A stretch of DNA of 21,779 bases from an uncultured Actinomyces sp. (lineage in GTDB: Bacteria > Actinomycetota > Actinomycetes > Actinomycetales > Actinomycetaceae), in assembly GCA_946998115.1 (NCBI GenBank), contig CAMPYB010000019.1, positions 1 to 21,779 on the forward strand, in the 5' to 3' direction. Position 1 is the stretch's first letter; every line of letters begins with the position of its first letter. The translations under genes were made by a program, and so were the position numbers. Shown one piece after another: positions 7,344-14,630 of the stretch. The notes below the pieces were generated by a model, which was given only the letters and a program-made list of their open reading frames with translations, ran no database searches and was not told where the DNA came from.

Positions 7344-7862
7344 ATGGCGAGGCCTGATAAGGTAGCTGCAGTTGAAGAAATTGCTGAAAATATGCGTCAA
7401 TCAACTGCTGTATTGCTAACTGAATACCGTGGACTTACAGTAGCACAAATGAAAGAGTTGCGTCGTAGTCTAACTGGTATTGCAAACTACGCCGTGGTGA
7501 AGAACACTCTTGCTAAAATTGCCGCTAAAAATGTTGGATTGGATTTTCTAGAATCTGAATTTACAGGTCCAACAGCTGTAGCTTATGTTACAGGTGAACC
7601 TGTAGAGGCTGCTAAAGCAATACGTGACTTCTCCAAGGCAAATCCACAGCTGGTAATTAAAGGTGGCGTACTAGATGGCAATCTTCTATCTGTTGATGAC
7701 ATAAAGAAGCTAGCAGATCTAGAATCTCGCGAAGTACTACTTGCAAAGTCTGCAGGTGTGCTTAAAGCCGCAATGTACCAAGCTGCTTATGTATTTACAG
7801 CACCAGCCTCAAAGGCTGTGCGCACAATTGAAGCCTTGCGCGCAAAGCAGGCTGAAGAATAA
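7344..7862 (+). CDS. rplJ: 50S ribosomal protein L10
   Basis: L10 anchors L7/L12 dimers to the ribosomal stalk base. From the ATG at 7344 the protein has 172 residues, the usual length. Typical parts are MARPDKVAAVEEI, the STAVLLTEYRGLTVAQMKELR segment (about 20-40), NYAVVKNTLAKIAAK (about 47-61), FTGPTAVAY, and a C-terminal helix that binds L7/L12. The start is decided by GGAAGGAGG eight bases upstream. A longer frame from 7278 would run through the attenuator hairpin and is rejected. Leucine codons include many CTA, as in rplL but unlike rplA. Confidence 0.97.
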   Translation: MARPDKVAAVEEIAENMRQSTAVLLTEYRGLTVAQMKELRRSLTGIANYAVVKNTLAKIAAKNVGLDFLESEFTGPTAVAYVTGEPVEAAKAIRDFSKANPQLVIKGGVLDGNLLSVDDIKKLADLESREVLLAKSAGVLKAAMYQAAYVFTAPASKAVRTIEALRAKQAEE

Positions 7863-7913
7863 TCTTCAAAAACAAAAGCTCGTTTTGTGGGCTATATAGG
7901 AAGGGAAAAAACC

Positions 7914-8303
7914 ATGGCAAAGCTTACAGCAGAAGAACTAATTGAAGCTTTCAAAGAACTATCACTAATTGAACTATCAGATTTTGTAAAACTATTTGAA
8001 GAAACATTTGATGTTACAGCAGCAGCTCCAGCAGCAGTAGCAGTTGCAGCAGCTCCAGCAGGTGGAGACGGTGCAGGTGCTGAAGAAGAAAAGACAGAAT
8101 TTGATGTTGTTCTAGAAGCAGCTGGCGACAAGAAGATTGGCGTTATCAAGGCTGTACGTGCACTAACATCACTTGGTCTAAAAGAAGCTAAAGAAGTAGT
8201 TGATGGTGCTCCAAGCACTGTTCTAGAAGCAGCTCCTAAAGAAGCAGCTGAAAAAGCAAAAGCAGAATTGGAAGCAGCTGGCGCAACAGTAACTTTGAAG
8301 TAA
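7914..8303 (+). CDS. rplL: 50S ribosomal protein L7/L12
   Basis: Multi-copy stalk protein that recruits translation GTPases. From the ATG at 7914 it has 129 residues: an N-terminal dimerisation domain (about 1-33, LTAEELIEAFKELSLIELSD), an Ala/Gly-rich flexible hinge (about 35-57), and the C-terminal factor-binding domain (about 60-129) with KIGVIKAVR and GLKEAKEVVDGAP. GGAAGG lies about nine bases before the start, 51 bases after rplJ. Nine of 13 leucine codons are CTA, a strong bias compared with rplA. A ten-pair terminator follows. Confidence 0.97.
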   Translation: MAKLTAEELIEAFKELSLIELSDFVKLFEETFDVTAAAPAAVAVAAAPAGGDGAGAEEEKTEFDVVLEAAGDKKIGVIKAVRALTSLGLKEAKEVVDGAPSTVLEAAPKEAAEKAKAELEAAGATVTLK

Positions 8304-8340
8304 ATTTTATATGCTATAAAGCATAATTTAATTTCTTCGT

Positions 8341-8374
8341 AAAATGAGACTCATAAAATGGGTCTCATTTTTTT
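8341..8374 (+). terminator. terminator after rplL
   Basis: AAAATGAGAC (8341-8350) pairs perfectly with GTCTCATTTT (8362-8371), followed by more T. The 3' arm with its T-tract is duplicated in tandem directly downstream (8382-8400). Confidence 0.88.
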
Positions 8375-8381
8375 ATATTTA

Positions 8382-8400
8382 GTCTCATTTTTTATATTTA
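8382..8400 (+). repeat. tandem copy of the terminator 3' arm
   Basis: The 20 bases at 8362-8381 (GTCTCAT, T-tract, ATATTTA) recur at 8382-8400 with one T fewer. The second copy could pair with the same 5' arm, so the terminator may have two alternative closing arms. Confidence 0.6.
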
Positions 8401-8460
8401 AAATTATTGAGTATAAGTAAATTGTTTTTATAAAATTAATAATTTAAATTATTCTCAATA

Positions 8461-8500
8461 AAAATAAGCTGAGAAAGCAATAACTATCTCAGCTTATTTT
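8461..8500 (-). terminator. terminator after ino1 (also faces rplL)
   Basis: AAAATAAGCTGAGA (8461-8474) and TCTCAGCTTATTTT (8487-8500) form a perfect 14-pair stem with a 12-base loop. Read on the minus strand it follows the ino1 stop by ten bases and is followed by a T-rich tract. Between convergent genes, it may act in both directions. Confidence 0.85.
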
Positions 8501-8510
8501 CAGAGCAATA

Positions 8511-9593
8511 TTATCTGTCGAGTTCGCCCTTAATGAATTTTTCAAGGTTAGCGCGAGCATGTTCATCATCATTTTGAACAGGTGGAGATTTCATGAAATA
8601 GCTTGAAGGGCTGATAAGAGGTCCTTTTATTCCTCTATCTAGTCCCAATTTAGCAGCCCTGATAGCGTCGATTACGATGCCAGCAGAGTTAGGTGAATCC
8701 CATACTTCGAGTTTGTATTCCAACGAAATTGGTACATCTCCGAATGCGCGTCCTTCTAAACGTACAAAAGCCCATTTTCTATCATCAAGCCAAGCTATGT
8801 AATCGCTAGGACCGATGTGTACATCGCGATCAGATAGATGTGTATGTGGTAGATTTGAAGTTACAGCTCTCGTTTTTGAAATCCTCTTTGATTCCAAACG
8901 ATCTCGTTGAAGCATATTCATGAAATCCATATTGCCACCAACATTTAACTGATAGGTGCGATCAATTTTAATTCCACGATCTTCAAACAGTTTAGCTATT
9001 ACGCGATGGCTTATAGTAGCTCCAACTTGACTTTTAATATCATCACCGATGATAGGCAAGCCTGCTTTTTCAAATTTTTCTGCCCATTCTTTTGTGCCAG
9101 CTATAAAAACAGGTAAGCAGTTTACAAATGCGCAACCAGCATCTATAGCACACTGTGCATAAAATTTAGCAGCTTCTTCGCTGCCTACAGGTAGATAGCA
9201 AACTACTACATCAGCTTTTGCGTCTTTTAATACTTGTACAACATCTACCGGATTTTCTTTTGATTCAGTGATAGTTTTACGGTAGTAGTCACCTAGTCCG
9301 TCAAGAGTGTGTCCGCGCTGCACAATAACACCAGTTTTTTCAACTTTAGCGAATTGTATAGTATTATTTTCGCTAGCTAATATAGCATCCGCTAGATCCA
9401 GCCCGACTTTTTTATCATCTACATCAAATGCGGCAACAAATTCAACATCACTAACATGGTATCCGCCAAAATTAACATGCATTAGTCCTGGCACCGTATC
9501 ATTGACATTAGCATCATGATAGTAAGTTACACCTTGTACGAGTGATGAAGCACAGTTGCCAACACCGACAATAGCAGTACGTATTTTAGACAT
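8511..9593 (-). CDS. ino1: inositol-3-phosphate synthase (myo-inositol-1-phosphate synthase)
   Basis: Cytosolic NAD-dependent enzyme that cyclises glucose 6-phosphate to inositol 3-phosphate, the precursor of phosphatidylinositol lipids in Actinobacteria. The 360 residues match the short mycobacterial Ino1 type rather than the longer eukaryotic one. Visible are the NAD-binding GVGNCASSL near the N-terminus (10-18), GDDIKSQVGAT (183-193) with a probable catalytic Lys, NVGGNMDF (217-224), and the stretch around DSPNSAGIVIDAIRAAKLGL followed by DRGIKGPL. The ATG has AGAGAAG upstream. Divergent from the aldolase gene; both use hexose phosphate-level intermediates, but shared control is not shown. 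Confidence 0.93.
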   Translation of the reverse strand: MSKIRTAIVGVGNCASSLVQGVTYYHDANVNDTVPGLMHVNFGGYHVSDVEFVAAFDVDDKKVGLDLADAILASENNTIQFAKVEKTGVIVQRGHTLDGLGDYYRKTITESKENPVDVVQVLKDAKADVVVCYLPVGSEEAAKFYAQCAIDAGCAFVNCLPVFIAGTKEWAEKFEKAGLPIIGDDIKSQVGATISHRVIAKLFEDRGIKIDRTYQLNVGGNMDFMNMLQRDRLESKRISKTRAVTSNLPHTHLSDRDVHIGPSDYIAWLDDRKWAFVRLEGRAFGDVPISLEYKLEVWDSPNSAGIVIDAIRAAKLGLDRGIKGPLISPSSYFMKSPPVQNDDEHARANLEKFIKGELDR

Positions 9594-9641
9594 ACTTCTC
9601 TTCGCTCTTTTCTTAGATTTTAATTTAAAACATATTTATAT

Positions 9642-9670
9642 ATAATATCTCTTTTGCAATACAATGTTAA
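9642..9670 (-). promoter_or_regulatory. promoter of ino1
   Basis: Minus strand: TTAACA (9670-9665), 17 bases, TATTAT (9647-9642). Both boxes match consensus at five of six positions. The leader would be about 45 bases. I found no comparably good promoter for the divergent aldolase gene in this gap. Confidence 0.55.
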
Positions 9671-9818
9671 ACCTATTATTTTATTGTATGCTAAAAGCAT
9701 AAAATATGTTTTCATAACTTAAAATATATCTTGTTATTAGTATTTATTTAATATTGTCGTTTAAATAATAGTATTTTTGTGGAATAATTTATTGCATGGC
9801 AAGTTTTAAGGAGGAAAT

Positions 9819-10838
9819 GTGCCTATTGTAACACCTGAAGTTTATAATGAGATGCTGGATAGAGCTCGTGATAATAGTTTTGCTTATCCGGCTATTAATG
9901 TTACATCTTCACAAACTTTAATTGCAGCGTTGCAAGGTTTCACTGAAGCAGAATCTGACGGTATTATTCAAGTGTCTGTTGGTGCAGCTGAATATTGGTC
10001 TGGTTCAACTGTTAAAGATCGTGTCACTGGTTCAATTGCTATGGCAGCTTTTGCGAAAGAAGTGGCGAAAAATTATCCAGTCAACATTGCTTTGCATACA
10101 GATCATTGTGCTAAGCAGAATATAGATAGTTGGATACGTCCTTTGATGGAGATAGAAGCGCAACAAGTAAAAAATGGTAAACAACCTGCTTATCAGTCGC
10201 ATATGTGGGATGGTTCAGCAGTACCTTTGGAAGAGAATTTACTTATAGCTCAAGAATTGCTTGAATTAGCAGTGAAATCACATACTATTCTAGAAGTAGA
10301 AATAGGTGTTGTTGGTGGAGAAGAAGATGGAATCGTTGGTGAAATAAATGAAAAACTTTATACGACTCCTGAGGATAGTTTAAAAACTATACAGGCTCTT
10401 GGTTTAGGTGAAAAGGGTCGTTATTTGACTGCCTTGACTTTTGGTAATGTGCATGGTGCTTATAAGCCTGGTCACGTTAAATTGCGTCCAGAATTGCTTG
10501 GACAAATACAAAAAGAGGTAGGAGATAAAGTTGGCAAACAGCGCCCATTTGATTTAGTTATGCATGGTGGTTCAGGTTCTACTGCTGATGAAATAGCTCT
10601 TGCTGTAGCAAACGGTGTTATAAAAATGAATGTTGACACTGATACGCAATATGCTTTTACTCGTGGAATAGTTGACCATGTTATGAAAAATTATGATGGC
10701 GTGTTAAAGATCGACGGTGAAGTCGGTAATAAGAAAGTGTATGATCCTAGGTCGTGGGGCAAAGTTGCTGAGGCATCAATGGCTGCTCGCGTAGTTGAGG
10801 CTTGCCAACGATTAGGTTCTGCTGGTAAAAAAATGTGA
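9819..10838 (+). CDS. fba: class II fructose-bisphosphate aldolase
   Basis: Zinc-dependent aldolase for fructose 1,6-bisphosphate and dihydroxyacetone phosphate plus glyceraldehyde 3-phosphate. Its 339 residues fit the long class IIA form. Motifs: PIVTPEVYNEML and YPAINVTSSQT near the N-terminus, LHTDHC (92-97) with catalytic Asp95 and zinc His96, FGNVHGAYKPGHVKL with a further zinc His, HGGSGST phosphate loop, and NVDTDTQ. The start is GTG with AAGGAGG four bases upstream. Bifidobacteria ferment hexose mainly by the fructose-6-phosphate shunt, where this enzyme would work in gluconeogenesis or sugar-phosphate interconversion; that role is inference. Confidence 0.95.
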   Translation: MPIVTPEVYNEMLDRARDNSFAYPAINVTSSQTLIAALQGFTEAESDGIIQVSVGAAEYWSGSTVKDRVTGSIAMAAFAKEVAKNYPVNIALHTDHCAKQNIDSWIRPLMEIEAQQVKNGKQPAYQSHMWDGSAVPLEENLLIAQELLELAVKSHTILEVEIGVVGGEEDGIVGEINEKLYTTPEDSLKTIQALGLGEKGRYLTALTFGNVHGAYKPGHVKLRPELLGQIQKEVGDKVGKQRPFDLVMHGGSGSTADEIALAVANGVIKMNVDTDTQYAFTRGIVDHVMKNYDGVLKIDGEVGNKKVYDPRSWGKVAEASMAARVVEACQRLGSAGKKM

Positions 10839-10915
10839 TTTTAAATCATTTTTAATTACATAGTTGTTGAAAATATATTTTTGAAATAAATTTTAGCCGT
10901 GTAAAATGGTTAATC

Positions 10916-10999
10916 ACTAGATTTTCAAGATAATTAACAAGATGATTTATTATTTTGTTTTGTGGGGCTTTTCATAGATTAGTCCCACAAAAATCTAGT
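10916..10999. promoter_or_regulatory. nested inverted repeats before the unknown membrane gene
   Basis: An outer repeat pairs ACTAGATTTT (10916-10925) with AAAATCTAGT (10990-10999). Inside, TTTTGTGGGGCT (10958-10969) pairs with AGTCCCACAAAA (10981-10992), 12 positions with one wobble and an 11-base loop. The two 3' arms overlap by three bases, so both full stems cannot form at once. No T-tract follows on either strand, so a simple terminator for the aldolase is not a full explanation. A TATAAT hexamer follows at 11010-11015, so the 3' arms sit about where the -35 region would be. A terminator, DNA operator or leader RNA are all possible. Confidence 0.45.
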
Positions 11000-11059
11000 A
11001 GTATTTATTTATAATAGTCATATAGGGTATATGAAACTAATTGTTCAGAGGAGAATAGT

Positions 11060-12298
11060 GTGCGATTACCATCGATTGATCAGTGGCGACGCGTTGACGG
11101 AATGATTAGTTTATCAAAAGGAACTCAACGAGAAGTTGCCGATTTATTAAAATCGTTAAATGTTTTAGCGTGTTTAGAAAGGGAAAATGAAACTGACACT
11201 ACAGTTCGGCTTCCAGAAAATATTCGTATGTCGGTGATGGAAAAAGATGGGCAAGTGGCTGGTTACGATGATGGAATTTCATTAAAACCAGTTATATCCT
11301 TGAAAGATTTCGCTACAAAATTGGCGGAAGAATTTGATGCCAAAATAATTATAGGTAAATATGATATAGATAAGTTTGATTATTCTGACGGATTCTTTAC
11401 TTTTGATGAAAAGAAAGTTGAAGAATTGGAGAATATGACAGCGGAAGAACAATCTTATACAACTAATTGTGTTGTGATTACAAAGACTCCGTCCAGTCTA
11501 TTTCCATTTTTATCCAATATTGAAAACACTGTTTTAGGCGTTGCTGAATTAGGCAATGATTGTAGAGCAGTATTGCATTCAGCTAATGGTGCTATCGATA
11601 TGGAAATTGTTGAATCGTGCGACACTCCATATTTAGCTTTTTATCAGGAAAATGGTATTTATTCTTTTGTCTACATGCCTACTGATGATTATAGTGATTC
11701 AATTTCTTATAGTTGGGATGAAAAAGTAGATTTAATATATGGAAAATGTGAGCATCCTAGTAATGAAATGATTAAAGTTGTAGAAGACGTTTTGTCGCCT
11801 TATAACATAGCAACAGTAATTGCAGGCATAGCTGAGGAAATTGATGCCACACGCGTTGCAAAAGCGTTGAAACTTTCAGGTGAAGAAGGTAGTGCGCTTC
11901 TTATGCGTGAATTTGGTGTCAGTGAGCAAATATGTGACTTTTTCACAGGCTATTTAGAGCTTGAGCAAGTCGAGTCTATTGTTATGTATAAGCCTAAGGG
12001 TTATGCAAATGCTATGGAAGAATCATTTGATATACAGGAACCGACAGGTTTTTGGAGCAAATACTATGATTTGTCAGTAAACAGGCCATGGGTGTTAAAC
12101 CTTATTGCTGGTGGCGTCGGTTTTGTAGGAACGCTTATGCTTGCACGCTCAATAACTAGGCATAAAAGAAATTGGCGTACAGTAATGACTGGTATTTTTG
12201 GAGTCTTATTTATGCTAGAAGCTGGTGCTGAATACATGCTTAACAAGTATGTTGGTGTGCATGAAGAAATAAGACGTAGAGATAATAATGATTGGTAA
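11060..12298 (+). CDS. unrecognised protein with two C-terminal membrane segments
   Basis: I do not recognise this 412-residue protein. The first 340 residues or so are mostly soluble, acidic and without an obvious signal peptide. Two hydrophobic segments follow, about 344-363 and 373-392, separated by the basic loop TRHKRNW, and the tail EEIRRRDNNDW is charged. This suggests a large cytoplasmic N-terminal domain anchored by a C-terminal hairpin. The GTG start has AGAGGAG six bases upstream and the codon use resembles its neighbours, so it is a real gene. It stands alone between the aldolase gene and a convergent unit, with its own possible -10 box at 11010-11015 and a strong terminator after it. 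The function is unknown. Confidence 0.85.
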   Translation: MRLPSIDQWRRVDGMISLSKGTQREVADLLKSLNVLACLERENETDTTVRLPENIRMSVMEKDGQVAGYDDGISLKPVISLKDFATKLAEEFDAKIIIGKYDIDKFDYSDGFFTFDEKKVEELENMTAEEQSYTTNCVVITKTPSSLFPFLSNIENTVLGVAELGNDCRAVLHSANGAIDMEIVESCDTPYLAFYQENGIYSFVYMPTDDYSDSISYSWDEKVDLIYGKCEHPSNEMIKVVEDVLSPYNIATVIAGIAEEIDATRVAKALKLSGEEGSALLMREFGVSEQICDFFTGYLELEQVESIVMYKPKGYANAMEESFDIQEPTGFWSKYYDLSVNRPWVLNLIAGGVGFVGTLMLARSITRHKRNWRTVMTGIFGVLFMLEAGAEYMLNKYVGVHEEIRRRDNNDW

Positions 12299-12343
12299 AT
12301 TTATTTTCTATAGTATGTAAACTATTAGAAATAGACTATATCG

Positions 12344-12395
12344 CAAGTATTGGGGTAGCTGTAAGAGCTATCCCAATATTGTATTTTATTATTAT
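12344..12395 (+). terminator. terminator after the unknown membrane gene
   Basis: A long stem pairs 12344-12360 with 12366-12381 (ATTGGGGTAGCT against AGCTATCCCAAT, extended by CAA/TTG after one bulged base) with a five-base loop, then TATTTTATTATTATTT. It also separates the gene from the convergent GDPD gene. Confidence 0.85.
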
Positions 12396-12538
12396 TTACT
12401 CACAAAATACGTAGTAGTGTTTGTCTTCGTGCATGTAATCATAAAGTATAAGTGAAATTTAAAATATTTTATTGAATAACATTTTTGAAAATAGTTTATT
12501 ATGAATTGTTTAGAAGAAAAATATAATTTCTTTTATAT

Positions 12539-13288
12539 TTATTCTAAATATGAGTATGGAAGCAAATGAGCATTATCAGTAAAAATGCCGTCAGCTCCCC
12601 AATTAAATAGTTGGTTTGTTATTGATAAATCATTAACAGTCCAAACATTTATTTTATATCCTTTAGTGTGCACTAAATCTATAATTTCTTTAGTCACTAA
12701 TTCTTTATCAAGATGAACATATTCAGCGCCAATCATTTGCATAATAGTATCCCAATCTTTGGAAAAATTTTGTTTATCCCAAAGGCAAGCTACAGGAATT
12801 TCAGGCATTTTACGTTTAAATTCAGACAAAATAAGATGGTTGAAAGATGAAACAATGATTTTACGTTCAGAATTTAGGCGATTAATTTGTTCATGGATGC
12901 CATTCAAAAGTTTATTTACATAATCTTTACCAGCTTCGCATCCTTTAATTTCGATATTAGCATTTAGCTCAAGCTCATTCATTAAATCTATAACTTGTGC
13001 TAAAGTAGGGAGTTTTTCTCCAATATAATTATCCGAAAACCAAAAGCCAGCATCGATGTTTTCTAGATCACGAAAAGATAATTCATAATACGAACCTGTT
13101 CTATTAGTAGTTCTATCTAGAGTAGAATCGTGACAAACTATTACAGTACCGTCGCTGATAACATCTACATCTAATTCAAACCACTGAACGCTGTAGTCGG
13201 CGCATTTACGAAAAGCACACAATGTGTTTTCAGGCGCAATACCGCTCATTCCTCTGTGAGCAAAAATTTGACGATCCGAATAATACAT
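12539..13288 (-). CDS. glycerophosphodiester phosphodiesterase
   Basis: Predicted metal-dependent enzyme that hydrolyses glycerophosphodiesters to glycerol 3-phosphate and an alcohol. From the ATG at 13288 it has 249 residues, the normal GDPD length. Motifs: AHRG (His11, Arg12), PENT (Glu20, Asn21), FELDVD with metal ligands Glu38 and Asp40, CHD with His53, and IEIKG with Glu113. No signal peptide is visible, so it is probably cytoplasmic, like UgpQ. ATAGGAAA precedes this start. A longer frame reaching 13375 would overlap the DUF4032 gene and adds an unconserved Lys-rich piece. It lies 37 bases downstream of the DUF4032 gene, probably co-transcribed. Confidence 0.9.
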   Translation of the reverse strand: MYYSDRQIFAHRGMSGIAPENTLCAFRKCADYSVQWFELDVDVISDGTVIVCHDSTLDRTTNRTGSYYELSFRDLENIDAGFWFSDNYIGEKLPTLAQVIDLMNELELNANIEIKGCEAGKDYVNKLLNGIHEQINRLNSERKIIVSSFNHLILSEFKRKMPEIPVACLWDKQNFSKDWDTIMQMIGAEYVHLDKELVTKEIIDLVHTKGYKINVWTVNDLSITNQLFNWGADGIFTDNAHLLPYSYLE

Positions 13289-13325
13289 ATTATTTCCTAT
13301 ATTCTTTATGAAAATCTTTTTATTT

Positions 13326-14534
13326 TTATAAAAATTCTCTTTCATCAACTCTATTTTGTAAAATATCACGTACATAGCTTTTTGCTGCTACAATAATGTC
13401 AACGTCGGAACCTTGCTTGTCAGATAAATACCATTTATGTTCTAAAACTTCGTGAAAAATTTGTGCAGGCTCTAACTTAGTTAAAAGCTCTACAGGAACT
13501 TGCGCTAGCGTTCCTTCAAAAACTTCATCTAACCAAGCGTGTGCAACTATTTCCATAGGAACATCTTTGCGTCCAGTAGTGATTTGATAAGTGTGCATAT
13601 CGTTGATCATGTGACGAGCTTGTTGTTCTTCAACATCCATTCCTGTTAGACGTAAAATTTGTCTAGAATAATGACCAGCATCTACAACTTTAGGTTTTAT
13701 AAGAAGAGAAGTTCCATCGATATCAGTAGTCATAGTCAATTCACCAACATCGAAACCTAAATCATTTAAACGTTTGATGCGTTCTTCAATTTTCCATTTA
13801 TCTTGTATATTTAAATGCTCGACTGCTGTTATTTCTTCCCAAAGCGTTTCATATCTTTCAACAATTCGGCTTCCCATTTCAACAGTGTCTAAATCGTCAC
13901 CAATAAGAGCACCAGCTTGAAGATCCATAAGTTCGCCGATAACATTAGTGCGAGCTAAATCTAAATCATAATTACGTTGACCGCTAGAAAGCTTTTCGTG
14001 TAATTCACCTGTTTCAGCGTCCACAAGGTAAGCGGCAAATTCTCCTGCATCACGGCGGAATAATGTATTTGATAAAGAGCAATCACCCCAATAAAAACCG
14101 CTAATATGCAGTCTTACTAAAAGAACAGCTAAAGAGTCGATAAGACGCAAAACAGTCTCGCTTCGCATACGATTGCTGAATAATGCTCTATATGGCAAGG
14201 AATAAGCTAAATGCTCTGTAACTAATGCACAGTTCAAAGGTTCACCATTGGTATCTGTTCGCCCAGTTATAACCGCTGTAGCTTCAACAGTAGGGATATC
14301 TATTTTTCCTAGTTCTCTAAGCAAATTGTATTCACTATAAGCTACTTCTTCGCCTATTTCCTTTATCGCCAGTATTCGTCCTGATAGTTTTACGAAACGA
14401 ACAATATGGCGTGAAATACCTCTAGGTAGTGCAACAACAACGTCGTCTCCCCATTGTTCTAGAGGAATGTTCCACGGTAGATCCAAAAGGGCGGGGTCAA
14501 CATTTGCTGCAGTTATTTCCAGTGATTTTTGCAT
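13326..14534 (-). CDS. DUF4032 family protein with kinase-like features
   Basis: The 402-residue protein resembles the actinobacterial DUF4032 family, of unknown function. The N-terminal half has kinase-like marks in the expected order: RILAIKE with Lys58, a Glu in the following helix (Glu68), YWGDCSLSN (148-156) resembling the catalytic loop HxDxxxxN with Asp151 and Asn156, and YLVDAETGE with Asp172 in the place of DFG. This resembles lipopolysaccharide-kinase or aminoglycoside-phosphotransferase-like folds. The C-terminal part (about 190-402) would be DUF4032 proper. No membrane segments are seen. The ATG has AGGAGG seven bases upstream, the best ribosome binding site on this strand. Kinase activity is inference. 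Confidence 0.8.
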   Translation of the reverse strand: MQKSLEITAANVDPALLDLPWNIPLEQWGDDVVVALPRGISRHIVRFVKLSGRILAIKEIGEEVAYSEYNLLRELGKIDIPTVEATAVITGRTDTNGEPLNCALVTEHLAYSLPYRALFSNRMRSETVLRLIDSLAVLLVRLHISGFYWGDCSLSNTLFRRDAGEFAAYLVDAETGELHEKLSSGQRNYDLDLARTNVIGELMDLQAGALIGDDLDTVEMGSRIVERYETLWEEITAVEHLNIQDKWKIEERIKRLNDLGFDVGELTMTTDIDGTSLLIKPKVVDAGHYSRQILRLTGMDVEEQQARHMINDMHTYQITTGRKDVPMEIVAHAWLDEVFEGTLAQVPVELLTKLEPAQIFHEVLEHKWYLSDKQGSDVDIIVAAKSYVRDILQNRVDEREFL

Positions 14535-14568
14535 AATTGACCTCCTTTTTTGAAATTTTTAATAAAAG

Positions 14569-14619
14569 CAAAACTCCGATAAAGCGCACTACTATTTTAG
14601 ACGCATTACCGGAGTTTTG
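14569..14619 (-). terminator. terminator between the ABC ATPase gene and the DUF4032 gene
   Basis: CAAAACTCCG (14569-14578) pairs with CGGAGTTTTG (14610-14619); inner TAA/TTA and GCG/CGC pairs extend the stem with single mismatches. On the minus strand it follows the ATPase stop by 11 bases and runs into CTTTTATT. It suggests the DUF4032-GDPD pair depends on readthrough or on its own promoter. Confidence 0.75.
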
Positions 14620-14630
14620 GCTATAAAAGT

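Noticed and set aside
7892..8218. 108-residue frame opposite rplL
   Set aside because: Antisense shadow produced by the Ala-rich hinge of L7/L12.
9755..9792. Possible aldolase promoter (TTGTCG and AT-rich hexamers)
   Set aside because: No pair of boxes lies at 16-18 base spacing with acceptable matches.
13289..13375. Upstream extension of the GDPD
   Set aside because: It overlaps the end of the DUF4032 gene, is Lys/Asn-rich and unlike the family; the internal ATG has a better ribosome binding site.
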